A DNA stretch of 64,000 bases, taken from NCBI GenBank assembly GCA_902524385.1, contig CABZCZ010000004.1, forward strand, positions 51,675-115,674. Direction: 5' to 3'. The notes under the pieces were generated by a model, which searched no databases, had not been told where the DNA came from, and saw only the letters and a program-made list of their open reading frames with translations. Of the stretch, positions 10,009-19,709 are shown piece by piece. The translations under genes were made by a program, and so were the position numbers. The stretch is from an uncultured Alphaproteobacteria bacterium (GTDB taxonomy: Bacteria; Pseudomonadota; Alphaproteobacteria; HIMB59; GCA-002718135). Positions within the stretch are counted from its first letter, which is position 1; every line of letters begins with the position of its first letter.

Positions 10009-11445
10009 ATGGAGTTAAGAAATTTTATTAATGGTAAATTTATTGATTCAATATCAAAAAAAAATATTCCTGTTTTAAATCCAGCAAATCAAAAAATTGT
10101 AGGAAATATTGATGAAGCTCTGGATGAAGAAATAGATTTAGCCTTCCAAGCAGCTAAAAGAGCTTTCGATAATAGAATTTTAGTTGATATGGACTCTAAA
10201 GAAAAATCAAATATGATGAGAGCAATTGCTCAAAAATTAAGAGAAAGAAAAGATGAAGGTGGTAAACTTTTAAGTCAAGAAAATGGTAAAACAATCAAAC
10301 AATGTGTAGATGAATTTAAGGGTGCTGCCGATACTTTTGATTTTTATGCTGGACTAACAGATAAAATAGAAAATAAATTAATCCCATCTGGAAATGATAC
10401 TTTAAATTATGTTGTTCTTGAACCTTTTGGCGTGGCTCTTCAAATTGTTCCGTGGAACTATCCTGTTTCTTTGTTTTCAGGAATGGTCGCACAAAACTGG
10501 ATTGTCGGTAATACTATTGTAATTAAACCGCCAGAGTTGTGTCCTATTTCTTCAAATTTTTATGGTCAAATATTTGAAGAGGTTGGTGTTCCTAAAGGGA
10601 TTATTAATATTATTCATGGTTATGGTGAAACTACTGGAAGAAAGCTTGTTCAACATTCAGGTTGTGACTACATCGTTTTCACTGGATCGCCAGAAGTGGC
10701 ATCAGAAATTTTAAAAGAAACAGCTGATAGAATTATACCTACACATTTTGAATTAGGTGGAAAGTCAGCAGCTATCATTTATCCAGACGCAGATATTGAT
10801 AAAGCTGTTGATAGTACTGTTAAAGGAATTTTTAAACCTAATGCAGGACAAATATGTGTTGCAATGTCGAGGGTAATTGTTCACCCTAAAATAAAAGATG
10901 AGTATATGACAAAGCTTGTGGCAAAAACTCAAAATTTAAAAGTTGGTGCTGGTGACGAAGACGGAACTCAAGTAACACCACTTATTTCAACTGATCAAAT
11001 GAAAAGAGTTTCGAATTATGTAAAATCAGGAATACAATCAGGGGCCACTCTAACATTAGGTGGGGATGAAGCTGAAAGAGATGATGGTAATTTTTATCAA
11101 CCAACAATTTTTGATAACGTTAAAGTTGAAGCAACAATTGCTCAGGAAGAAATTTTTGGTCCAGTTACATCTATTTTTGATTTTGAAGATGAAGAAGAGG
11201 CAATAAATATAGCCAACTCAACTAAGTATGGTCTAGCTTCTGGAGTATTCACTTCAGATGATCAAAAAGCTAAATGGACAGCAGATAGGATAAAAGCAGG
11301 AATAATTTGGCAAAATGATTGGTTTGTTGATGGTACAAATCTTCCAGGCGGTGGATATAAAAGATCAGGCTATGGAAGAGATGGCGGTGTAGATGGTATA
11401 TATAGCCATGGACAAACTAAAAGAATAAGTAAAAGACTGTACTAG
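10009..11445 (+). CDS. NAD(P)-dependent aldehyde dehydrogenase (betaine-aldehyde dehydrogenase-like)
   Basis: 'EPFGVALQIVPWNYP', 'FTGSPEVASEILK', 'ELGGKSAAIIYPDAD', catalytic Cys 'NAGQICVAMSR', 'QEEIFGPV'. Confidence 0.93.
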   Translation: MELRNFINGKFIDSISKKNIPVLNPANQKIVGNIDEALDEEIDLAFQAAKRAFDNRILVDMDSKEKSNMMRAIAQKLRERKDEGGKLLSQENGKTIKQCVDEFKGAADTFDFYAGLTDKIENKLIPSGNDTLNYVVLEPFGVALQIVPWNYPVSLFSGMVAQNWIVGNTIVIKPPELCPISSNFYGQIFEEVGVPKGIINIIHGYGETTGRKLVQHSGCDYIVFTGSPEVASEILKETADRIIPTHFELGGKSAAIIYPDADIDKAVDSTVKGIFKPNAGQICVAMSRVIVHPKIKDEYMTKLVAKTQNLKVGAGDEDGTQVTPLISTDQMKRVSNYVKSGIQSGATLTLGGDEAERDDGNFYQPTIFDNVKVEATIAQEEIFGPVTSIFDFEDEEEAINIANSTKYGLASGVFTSDDQKAKWTADRIKAGIIWQNDWFVDGTNLPGGGYKRSGYGRDGGVDGIYSHGQTKRISKRLY

Positions 11446-11475
11446 TTGACATTCGTAAGTAATTTTAGTTAAACT
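11446..11475 (+). promoter_or_regulatory. Candidate promoter of the sugar ABC operon
   Basis: TTGACA (11446-11451), 18-nt spacer, TAAACT (11470-11475), immediately after the ALDH stop codon. Confidence 0.5.
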
Positions 11476-11502
11476 TTATTATTATTTATTATTATTATTA
11501 TT
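11476..11502 (+). repeat. TTA-rich microsatellite, (TTA)3-T-(TTA)5, in the 5' leader of the SBP gene
   Basis: Read directly: ttattattatttattattattattatt, 13 nt before the GGGAGG ribosome-binding site. Confidence 0.85.
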
Positions 11503-11524
11503 CATTTTATTCATGGGAGGAATT

Positions 11525-12520
11525 ATGAAAATTATTAAAATATTACTTATTACTTTATTTCTTTTTCCAGTTTCTATGCAAGCTTATGCTGCACCAACTG
11601 GACAAGATCTTGGTGATAAATGGTGCTCAGATGTAAAAATGCATTTTTATGCTGGAGGTCCTGAAGCTGGAGGTTTTGCTGGAATAGTTGCAGCAGGAGC
11701 TATGAATGCTATTAGAGATACTGGTGCTGATGCTGAAATTATATACTCAGAGTGGGATTTTGAAAAAATGGTCCGTCAACTTAGAGAATCAGTTGGACTT
11801 GGAGTAGGTGCTATTGCAATGATGGGGCATCCGGGAGATGAAGCTCTAATGCCTTTAGCAAAACAAGCTGCTGAAAAAGGTATTCTAATGACTTATCAAA
11901 ACGTTGACCCATCAGGTGTAAGAGCAAAATTTGGTGGCGGATACGTAGGAGCAAATTTGGCAACTCAGGGAAAAGCCCTTGCAAGAGAAGCAATTAGGCA
12001 ATTTGGTTTCAAATCTGGAGATCACGCTATAGTTATGGTTCCTATTGGAGATTACGCTAGAGCTCAAAGAGAAGATGGTGCAAGAATCATATTTGAAGAA
12101 CACGGAATGACGGTTACTGTTCTTGATGGACAACCGGCTTATGCTTCTGATCCAAATATGACTATCCCAGTTTTCTCAGCAGCGTTAAATGCTAATCCTG
12201 AAACAAAAGTAATTGTTCACTCTGGAAGTGATGTAATGAATGTTGCAGAAGGTATTGCCAAAGCTGCTGGTTATGGACCAAATGAGTTACTTCAAATTGG
12301 ATTTGATACTAGCCCACAAATTATGTCGGCGTTTGAAAAAGGATATGTTCATCTAACATCTGATCAACAACCTTTCCTTCAAGGGTATCTTCCAGTGTTA
12401 TCACTTTGTCAAACAGCTGTACTTGGTACTGGCGCAATAAACCAAGATACTGGTGCAGGATTTGTTGATACAAATAACTATCAAGCTGTTAAAGCTCTTG
12501 CTGATGCAGGCCTAAGATAG
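11525..12520 (+). CDS. Sugar ABC transporter periplasmic binding protein (ribose/rhamnose-type, Peripla_BP_4)
   Basis: Signal peptide, 'EKMVRQLRESVGLGVGAIAMMGHPGDEALMPLAKQAAEKGILMTYQNVDP'; GGGAGG ribosome-binding site before ATG 11525; ATPase and permease follow. Confidence 0.9.
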   Translation: MKIIKILLITLFLFPVSMQAYAAPTGQDLGDKWCSDVKMHFYAGGPEAGGFAGIVAAGAMNAIRDTGADAEIIYSEWDFEKMVRQLRESVGLGVGAIAMMGHPGDEALMPLAKQAAEKGILMTYQNVDPSGVRAKFGGGYVGANLATQGKALAREAIRQFGFKSGDHAIVMVPIGDYARAQREDGARIIFEEHGMTVTVLDGQPAYASDPNMTIPVFSAALNANPETKVIVHSGSDVMNVAEGIAKAAGYGPNELLQIGFDTSPQIMSAFEKGYVHLTSDQQPFLQGYLPVLSLCQTAVLGTGAINQDTGAGFVDTNNYQAVKALADAGLR

Positions 12521-12530
12521 GAAAATATAT

Positions 12531-12556
12531 TGCTAACCCATTTTAATGGGTTAGCA
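12531..12556 (+). terminator. Perfect 10-bp hairpin downstream of the SBP gene (no U-tract; likely 3'-end protection/processing)
   Basis: tgctaaccca-ttttaa-tgggttagca. Confidence 0.75.
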
Positions 12557-12567
12557 TTCAAAATTTT

Positions 12568-13314
12568 ATGGAAAATATCATTGAACTAAATAATGTTACA
12601 AAAAGATTTGGCGGTATTACTGCTCTAAACAAAGCATCACTAAAAGTAACCAAGGGTGAAGTGGTAGGTTTAATTGGTGATAATGGCGCAGGCAAATCAA
12701 CATTAATTAAAACACTAGTAGGCGTATACAGTCCTGATGAAGGTGATATTTTTATAAGAGGGAAAAAAATAAACGCTTGGAATGCACTCAAGGCTAGAGA
12801 GTCTGGTATAGAAACTGTTTTTCAAGATAGAGCTTTAACTCCACAACAATCAATAGTTAAAAACATTTTTATGGGTAAGGAACTTCGATATCCATTTGGT
12901 TTTATAAAAGAAAAAGAACAAATTTTTGAAGCAAATAGATTAATAAGAGAAATAGGCTTTACTTCAAAGTTAATAAATGCCGAATCTCCAGTTGGAAATT
13001 TATCTGGAGGTGAAAGACAAGGCGTAGCAATTGCAAGAGCAATTTATAATAAAGCTGAATTAATTGTTCTTGATGAGCCAACAAATAACTTATCTCTTAA
13101 TGAAACACAGAAAGTTTTTGATTTTGTCTTAAATGTTAAAAAATCAAATAGATCAGTTCTATTTATTGGTCATAACATTTATCATGTATACGACATATCA
13201 GATAGATTTGTAATTTTAGATAGAGGAGAAGTCGTTCATCAAATAAATAAGAATGACATATCTACTCCAGAAGAACTCATGAAAATAATGAGAGATACAA
13301 TAGGGACACACTAA
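12568..13314 (+). CDS. Sugar ABC transporter ATP-binding protein, single domain (FrcA-type)
   Basis: Walker A 'GDNGAGKST', signature 'LSGGERQGVAIARA', Walker B 'LIVLDEPT'. Confidence 0.93.
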   Translation: MENIIELNNVTKRFGGITALNKASLKVTKGEVVGLIGDNGAGKSTLIKTLVGVYSPDEGDIFIRGKKINAWNALKARESGIETVFQDRALTPQQSIVKNIFMGKELRYPFGFIKEKEQIFEANRLIREIGFTSKLINAESPVGNLSGGERQGVAIARAIYNKAELIVLDEPTNNLSLNETQKVFDFVLNVKKSNRSVLFIGHNIYHVYDISDRFVILDRGEVVHQINKNDISTPEELMKIMRDTIGTH

Positions 13315-14288
13315 TGAGCAATAATAATTCATATTTAAGTAATTACTTTCACAGAAATGGAAGAGCTCTAGGAAGCATTGGATACTTTGTACTTTTAATG
13401 GTAATTTTTTTAATAGGTGCGCCAGAAGCTTGGATAAGACCAAACCTTCATCAATCAGTATTTGTAATGATGCCAACTTTGATTTTTTTAACTATACCAT
13501 TAGTTTTTTTAGTTGCATCTGGTGAAATAGATCTTTCTTTTGCTTCTACTTACGCTGTAGCAGCTTACGTTTTTGCTTTACTCGTTAAAAATGGAGTCGA
13601 TCCAGCTATTTGTTTAGTTCTGGGTATTTTTACTGGAGCAGCTATAGGTGCTCTTGTCGGAACATTAATTGTTGTATTTAGACTTTCCTCTCTTGTCGCG
13701 TCACTTGGAGTATTATTTTTACTGAGAGGTGTAATTCTCTTATTATCAAACAGCAGATCAATTACGATTATGGAAGTAGAGAACCACTGGATCTACCCTC
13801 TTTTAGTTGGAAATTTTTATGGCTTCCCAATGCAAATTTTTTGGGCAGCAATATTTGTAATTTTTTGTTACTATTTTTTTAACAAACATGTTTTTGGTAT
13901 TCATATTCAGCATGTAGGAGATAATTCTGTTAGTGCAGAACAGATGGGTATTAATGTAAATGCTGTTAAGATTAAAGCTTTCATGTTTGTAGGTGTCGGC
14001 GCTGCTATTGGTGGAATTTTTACAACGATGATTACTTATACATTTTTTCCTACTCAAGGATTTGGTTATTTATTGCTTGCTCTAGCTGCTGTTTTTGTTG
14101 GAGGCACTCCTTACTGGGGAGGGTTAGGAACTATTATTGGAGCAGTATTTGGCGTTGGTATTATTGCCTATATGGAAATAGGAATTATTGCTATTGGCTG
14201 GAGTGGTGAGTGGAGGCAATTCTTTAACGGATTAATTATATTGCTAGCATTATTAGGACATCGGTTACACGGAGAAAGAGTCAGATAG
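13314..14288 (+). CDS. Sugar ABC transporter permease (RbsC/FrcC-type)
   Basis: Polytopic; 'ASGEIDLSFASTYAVAAYVFALLVKNGVDP', 'AAVFVGGTPYWGGLGTIIGAVFGV'. Confidence 0.92.
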   Translation: MSNNNSYLSNYFHRNGRALGSIGYFVLLMVIFLIGAPEAWIRPNLHQSVFVMMPTLIFLTIPLVFLVASGEIDLSFASTYAVAAYVFALLVKNGVDPAICLVLGIFTGAAIGALVGTLIVVFRLSSLVASLGVLFLLRGVILLLSNSRSITIMEVENHWIYPLLVGNFYGFPMQIFWAAIFVIFCYYFFNKHVFGIHIQHVGDNSVSAEQMGINVNAVKIKAFMFVGVGAAIGGIFTTMITYTFFPTQGFGYLLLALAAVFVGGTPYWGGLGTIIGAVFGVGIIAYMEIGIIAIGWSGEWRQFFNGLIILLALLGHRLHGERVR

Positions 14289-14294
14289 TATTAG

Positions 14295-15077
14295 ATGATT
14301 AATGTTGTAATTTGGAATGAAAATATTCATGAAGTAGAAAATGAAGAAGTTAAAAAAATTTATCCCAAAGGTATTCATAACTGCATAAAAGATTTTTTAT
14401 CAACTGATAATAGCTTAGAAATTAAAACTGCAACACTCAAAGAAGATCAAAATGGATTAAGTGAAGAATTATTAAAAAATTGTGATGTTGTTATTTGGTG
14501 GGGTCACAAAGCACATGAAGAGGTATTAGATAAGACAGTTGATTTAGTACAAAGACGAGTTCTTGAAGGAATGGGTTTGATAGTATTACATTCCGGACAT
14601 CATTCTAAGATATTTAAAAGATTAATGGGTACTAATTGTAATTTAACCTGGAGAGAATATGGTGAAAAAGAAAGATTATGGATATGCAATCCTGGCCATC
14701 CTATCTGTGAAGGTTTAGAGCCACATTTTGAACTAGAAATGGAAGAAATGTATGGTGAGCCTTTTCAGGTTCCATCTCCAGATGAAACACTTTTTACTAG
14801 TTGGTTTGAAGGAGGAGAAACGTTTAGATCTGGATTATTATATAGAAGAGGGAATGGTCAAATATTTTATTTTCGACCAGGCCATGAAGCTTATCCAACT
14901 TATCATAATATTAATGTGCAAATTGTAATTAAAAATGCAATACATTTTGTAAAACAGAAACATAAAGTTTTGTGGGAAGACATACATTCTCCTACTCCAA
15001 AAAGTAATAGACCAAAACCTATTGAAAAGATTAGTAAGAAAGGTTTTAGTGTAGGACATCCAACAGAAGAAAAATAA
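14295..15077 (+). CDS. ThuA-like (trehalose-utilisation family) protein
   Basis: 'MINVVIWNENIHE...VVIWWGHKAHEEV', 'GLIVLHSGHHSKIFKRLMGT', 'GQIFYFRPGHEAYPTYHN'. Confidence 0.85.
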   Translation: MINVVIWNENIHEVENEEVKKIYPKGIHNCIKDFLSTDNSLEIKTATLKEDQNGLSEELLKNCDVVIWWGHKAHEEVLDKTVDLVQRRVLEGMGLIVLHSGHHSKIFKRLMGTNCNLTWREYGEKERLWICNPGHPICEGLEPHFELEMEEMYGEPFQVPSPDETLFTSWFEGGETFRSGLLYRRGNGQIFYFRPGHEAYPTYHNINVQIVIKNAIHFVKQKHKVLWEDIHSPTPKSNRPKPIEKISKKGFSVGHPTEEK

Positions 15078-15078
15078 A

Positions 15079-16134
15079 ATGAAAATTGGTATTGTCGGAA
15101 CAGGAAATATCTCTTCAAGGCATCTTGATGAATTTAACAATATGCCAAATGTTAATGTTGAAGCTGTTTGTGATACAAATCAAAAAAATTTAGAAATATT
15201 TTTATCAAATAACAAAGATTCAGATATCAGAGGGTATTTGAGTTTAGGAGAGATGCTTGAAAAAGAAAAAACTTTTGATGGAATAAGTAATACAACGCCT
15301 GATAAGTTTCATAAAGAAACAACGTTGCAAATTTTAAAAAGTGGTTATAATGTTTTTTGTGAGAAACCACTTGCTGAAAATTTTAGTGATGCAAAAGATA
15401 TGGTTAATGCAGCAGCTCAATCTAAAAAAATTAATATGGTTAATTTTACTTACAGAGAGTCAAGTGCATATCAAAAATTAGTTGAAATATTAAAATCTGG
15501 AGAAATTGGGAATCCGAGACATATTAGTGCTTGCTATTATCAGTCTTGGCTAGCAAGTAATAAATGGGGTGATTGGAGAGAGGAAGACAAATGGCTGTGG
15601 AGACTTTCAACTAAACATGGAAGTAACGGTGCATTAGGAGATACAGGTGTTCATATTTTTGATTTTGCTGTTAATGCTGTAGGTGACATTAAAGAGATAT
15701 GTACTGATTTAAAAACATACTTCGATAAAGGAAATAAAATAAAAGAATATACATTAGATGCTAATGATGGATTCAATTCGTTAGTGAGATTTGAAAATGG
15801 AGCTATCGGAACAATAACCAATACAAGATATGCAACTGGACATGCAAACTCATTGATACTAGAAGTATTTTGTACGAATGGTGCTGTAAAAGTTGAGCTA
15901 GATGAGGAAAGGACTAAGTGGTCAACATTACATATTTGTATTGATGAAAATATTAATAAAATGTCATGGGATACAATTGAATGTCCAAAAACTCCAAGCA
16001 ATTATCAAAACTTTATAAAATCAATAAAAACAAATTTGAATATGCAGCCCGATTTTTATCAAGGCGCTAAAATTCAAAATATTATTGATAAATGTATAGA
16101 AAGTAATGAAATTGGAAGTTGGGTTGACATTTAG
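15079..16134 (+). CDS. Gfo/Idh/MocA family oxidoreductase
   Basis: 'MKIGIVGTGNISSRHLDEF', 'CEKPLAENFSDAKDMV', 'GALGDTGVHIFDF'. Confidence 0.9.
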   Translation: MKIGIVGTGNISSRHLDEFNNMPNVNVEAVCDTNQKNLEIFLSNNKDSDIRGYLSLGEMLEKEKTFDGISNTTPDKFHKETTLQILKSGYNVFCEKPLAENFSDAKDMVNAAAQSKKINMVNFTYRESSAYQKLVEILKSGEIGNPRHISACYYQSWLASNKWGDWREEDKWLWRLSTKHGSNGALGDTGVHIFDFAVNAVGDIKEICTDLKTYFDKGNKIKEYTLDANDGFNSLVRFENGAIGTITNTRYATGHANSLILEVFCTNGAVKVELDEERTKWSTLHICIDENINKMSWDTIECPKTPSNYQNFIKSIKTNLNMQPDFYQGAKIQNIIDKCIESNEIGSWVDI

Positions 16135-16153
16135 TGGGACAAAATAGTTAATA
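16124..16153 (+). promoter_or_regulatory. Candidate promoter of desaturase paralogue B, overlapping the 3' end of the Gfo/Idh gene
   Basis: TTGACA 16124-16129, about 18-nt spacer, TTAATA 16148-16153. Confidence 0.4.
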
Positions 16154-16194
16154 TTTATCTTTTAATTTTCATGATAGTTTTATAAATAAAAGTT

Positions 16195-17190
16195 ATGTCG
16201 GAAAAATTAGATAATGTTGATGAAAAATGGTTTAGAGCCGAAATAAGTAAAAAAGATCTAAAAGAGTTATCAAGAAAAAGTGATCTTAAAGGATTACAAC
16301 ATGTAACCATATACTTTATTCTCTTATTTGTTTTTGGATATATGTCCGTAGCTACATGGGGAACATGGTGGACGATTTTATGGTTATGGCTATATGGTGT
16401 TCTTTTTTATTCAAGTAACCCAATTTGGCATGAATGTGGACATAGAACTGCGTTTAAATCAAAATTTCTAAATGAATTTTTTTATCAAATTGGCTCTTTT
16501 ATGACTGATTTTGAACCAACTAGATGGACTTGGAGTCATTTTAGACATCATAGTAATACCTCTTCTGTTGCTGATCCTCATGATTTTGAAGCAGCTTTGT
16601 TTCATAATTATCCGAGTCTAAAAAGTTTTCTATTTAGTTTTGCTCCGTTTTATGAACTTATTAAGTTCAAAGACTCCTTTAAATTTGAAACTATCAAGCA
16701 CGCGTTGGGAATGACGACACCTGTTATGAAGGAATGCATTCCTCAAAATGAAATTTGGAAATGTCGTCTTATTTCGAGAATACACGTTTCTTTATGGATT
16801 GCTTCTTTTGCTCTATCATTTTATTTAATGAACCCTCTTCCTGCATTATTAATATTTTTTCCTAGGTACTGGGGCAACATTGTTAACATATTTAATATGA
16901 CTCAGCACATAGGACTTCCAGAAGATATTAAAGATCACAGGTTCACAACTAGATCTGTACGTTTTAATCCAATTTTTAGTTTTTTATATTGGCACATGGA
17001 ATATCATGTAGAGCATCATATGTTTCCTTCCGTACCGTCATACAACTTACCTAAATTAAGTGATTTAATTAAAAATCAATTACCTAAAGCAAACACTAGT
17101 TTATACGATGCATATAGGGAAATTATACCAGCAATTATCAGACAGCATAAGGATAATTCCTATTATATATCTAAAATTGTACCATCATAA
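16195..17190 (+). CDS. Membrane fatty-acid-desaturase-fold di-iron oxygenase (paralogue B)
   Basis: 'HECGHRTAFK', 'HFRHHSNTSSVADPHD', 'EYHVEHHMFP'; closely similar to 8950-9963. Confidence 0.85.
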   Translation: MSEKLDNVDEKWFRAEISKKDLKELSRKSDLKGLQHVTIYFILLFVFGYMSVATWGTWWTILWLWLYGVLFYSSNPIWHECGHRTAFKSKFLNEFFYQIGSFMTDFEPTRWTWSHFRHHSNTSSVADPHDFEAALFHNYPSLKSFLFSFAPFYELIKFKDSFKFETIKHALGMTTPVMKECIPQNEIWKCRLISRIHVSLWIASFALSFYLMNPLPALLIFFPRYWGNIVNIFNMTQHIGLPEDIKDHRFTTRSVRFNPIFSFLYWHMEYHVEHHMFPSVPSYNLPKLSDLIKNQLPKANTSLYDAYREIIPAIIRQHKDNSYYISKIVPS

Positions 17191-17252
17191 ACTACATACT
17201 TACGATTCATTTACAGTCGATTATTCATTTAAGCTCAACAAATTTAAAACTG

Positions 17253-17306
17253 TTATAAATTGACAGTAAATATCAACATTAGTAAGTCATTATAAATTGA
17301 CAATAA
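17253..17306 (+). repeat. Direct repeat pair TTATAAATTGACA[G/A]TAA (17253-17269 and 17290-17306) upstream of aglE-like gene
   Basis: 16/17 identical, 37-nt period; each copy contains TTGACA. Possible operators or tandem -35 elements. Confidence 0.7.
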
Positions 17307-17348
17307 GTAATGATCGGATATTTGTTTTTTTATAATTTAGGAGGATTA

Positions 17349-18659
17349 ATGAAATACTCAATTAAAAGTCTAATAGTATTTATTTCTTCATTATTTTTTA
17401 GTTTCTCTGCATTTGCAGGAGGTCATGCTTATACTGGTCCAGATTTAACTGGCCAAAAGGTAGTTATGTTTGGTCCTTGGTTATCACCAGAACAAGAAAC
17501 AATGAGAGAAGTTGGTGCTATATTTGAAAAAGCTACAGGAGCTACATTTGAATATGGTGGTTCAGATAGTTTTGAACAACAAGTTATGATCGATCTAAAA
17601 GCTGGAAGTGCTGCTGATCTAGTTGTATTTCCACAACCAGGTCTAGCTGCAAACGCAGCAGCTATGGGAGGATTAGTTCCCCTTGGTGATGACATAAAGC
17701 AATTGGTTTTAGATAACTATGCTGCTGGTCAATCATGGGTTGATCTTTCAACTTATGCGGATGAAAATGGTAATGATCAGTTTAATGCAATTTTCTTCAG
17801 AACAAATGTAAAAAGTTTAGTTTGGTATTCACCAGATAACTTTGAAGATAATGGTTACGAAGTACCTGGAACTATGGAGGAATTAATTGCATTAACAAGG
17901 CAAATGGCATCAGATGGAAATACTCCATGGTGTATTGGTCTAGGTTCAGGTGCAGCAACTGGTTGGCCTGCAACTGACTGGATGGAAGATATCATGCTAA
18001 GAACACACACTCCTGATGTTTATGACATGTGGGTGTCCAACGAAATGCCTTTTAATGACCCAAGAGTTATTGAAGCAATGGATTTCTTTGGAACTTTTGC
18101 ACTGAATGACAAGTTTGTAAATGGTGGATCTAAAGCAGTAGCAACTACTGATTTTAGAGATGCTCCAAATGGACTTTTCACTTCACCTGCAGAATGTATG
18201 ATGCATAGACAAGCTAGTTTTATACCTGCATTTTTCCCTGAAGGTGTAGAAGCTGGTGTTGATTATGATTTCTTTTACTTCCCAGCATATGCAACTAAAG
18301 ATTTAGGAACTCCTGTACTTGGAGCTGGAACATTAGTAGCTGCTACTAATGATAACCAAGCAACAATAGAATTTATTAAATTTTTAATGCATCCTGAAGC
18401 TCATGAATATTGGATGGCTAAGGGTGGCTTCCTAACACCTCACAAAGGCGTTGATGGAAGTAAATATGCTAGTGAAACTTTTAGAAAACTAGGTGAAATT
18501 CTAACAGGCGCAACAACGTTTAGATTTGATGCGTCAGACTTAATGCCTGGTGCTATTGGTGCTGGAACTTTCTGGACTGGTATGGTTGATTATACTAACG
18601 GAAAATCTGCCCAAGATGTAACAGATGCGATCCAAGATAGTTGGGACGCAATTAAGTAA
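17349..18659 (+). CDS. aglE: Alpha-glucoside-type ABC transporter substrate-binding protein (AglE-like)
   Basis: Signal peptide after AGGAGG ribosome-binding site; 'GPDLTGQKVVMFGPWLSPEQETMREVGAIFEKATGATFEYGGSDSFEQQV', followed by AglF/G/K-type genes. Confidence 0.85.
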   Translation: MKYSIKSLIVFISSLFFSFSAFAGGHAYTGPDLTGQKVVMFGPWLSPEQETMREVGAIFEKATGATFEYGGSDSFEQQVMIDLKAGSAADLVVFPQPGLAANAAAMGGLVPLGDDIKQLVLDNYAAGQSWVDLSTYADENGNDQFNAIFFRTNVKSLVWYSPDNFEDNGYEVPGTMEELIALTRQMASDGNTPWCIGLGSGAATGWPATDWMEDIMLRTHTPDVYDMWVSNEMPFNDPRVIEAMDFFGTFALNDKFVNGGSKAVATTDFRDAPNGLFTSPAECMMHRQASFIPAFFPEGVEAGVDYDFFYFPAYATKDLGTPVLGAGTLVAATNDNQATIEFIKFLMHPEAHEYWMAKGGFLTPHKGVDGSKYASETFRKLGEILTGATTFRFDASDLMPGAIGAGTFWTGMVDYTNGKSAQDVTDAIQDSWDAIK

Positions 18660-18674
18660 CTTTTCAATTATTAG

Positions 18675-18708
18675 CAGGCGAACAATTAACTTGTTCGCCT
18701 GTTTTTTT
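18675..18708 (+). terminator. Intrinsic terminator/attenuator between aglE and aglF
   Basis: Perfect 11-bp stem caggcgaacaa-ttaac-ttgttcgcctg followed by TTTTTTT. Confidence 0.92.
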
Positions 18709-18725
18709 TATATATTTACTAATTA

Positions 18726-19709
18726 ATGACTATCCTAAATTTAGTATTCATTGTTTTTTTAGGAGTATTATTTTTTATAGCCTACTTTCATATTTCAAAT
18801 TATATTTTAGATGTTTATGGTAATAAAACTTTAAAGAGATTTAATTTTGAAAATTCAATCAGAGTCATAGTTTTTATAGCACCTGCATTTATTGTTTTAT
18901 TTATTTTTATTTTATATCCAGTAATTGAAACTATTAGGCTTAGCTTTTATGATAAATTTGGAAGAGAATTTGTTGGACTATATAATTACAAATGGGCAAT
19001 TAATGACCCTGAATTTAGAAGAAGTATATTAAATAATTTAGTTTGGTTATTAGTTGTTCCGACTTTAAGTACTTTTTTTGGATTAGTCATTGCTAACTTA
19101 GCTGATAGAATTTGGTGGGGATCAATTGCAAAATCTATAATATTTATGCCTATGGCAATATCATTTGTTGGTGCTGGAGTTATTTGGAAATTTATTTATG
19201 AATATAGAGGGCCTGACAACACACAAATTGGATTATTAAATGCAATTATAGTTTCACTTGGTTATGAACCACAAGCATGGTTAACAATACCAATGTGGAA
19301 TAATTTCTTCTTGATGGCTATAATGGTATGGATACAAACTGGATTAGCTCTGGTTATTTTTAGTGCAGCATTAAGAAGTATACCAAAGGAGATGCTTGAA
19401 GCTGCTAGAATTGACGGAGCTAGTGAATTAAAAATATTCTTTTTAATTATTATTCCTTATTTAGAACAAACGATACTTGTTATTTGGACTTTAATTACAA
19501 TAATTGTTTTAAGAATATTTGATATTATTTTTGCTATGACAAATGGCGAATGGCAAACTGGGGTCTTAGCTAATTTAATGTATGACTGGATGTTTAGGGG
19601 TGGTGGAGACTCGGGAAGAGGAAGTGTTTTAGCTATTGTTATTATGATAGGTGTCATACCAATCTTAGCATGGAATTTATATAAACATAGACAGGAACAA
19701 AAAATTTAA
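18726..19709 (+). CDS. aglF: Sugar ABC transporter permease (AglF-like)
   Basis: MalF-type fold; EAA-like 'EMLEAARIDGASELKIFFLIIIPYLEQTI'. Confidence 0.87.
   Translation: MTILNLVFIVFLGVLFFIAYFHISNYILDVYGNKTLKRFNFENSIRVIVFIAPAFIVLFIFILYPVIETIRLSFYDKFGREFVGLYNYKWAINDPEFRRSILNNLVWLLVVPTLSTFFGLVIANLADRIWWGSIAKSIIFMPMAISFVGAGVIWKFIYEYRGPDNTQIGLLNAIIVSLGYEPQAWLTIPMWNNFFLMAIMVWIQTGLALVIFSAALRSIPKEMLEAARIDGASELKIFFLIIIPYLEQTILVIWTLITIIVLRIFDIIFAMTNGEWQTGVLANLMYDWMFRGGGDSGRGSVLAIVIMIGVIPILAWNLYKHRQEQKI

Noticed and set aside
15651-16001. 116-aa minus-strand ORF inside a Gfo/Idh gene
   Set aside because: Antisense shadow ORF.
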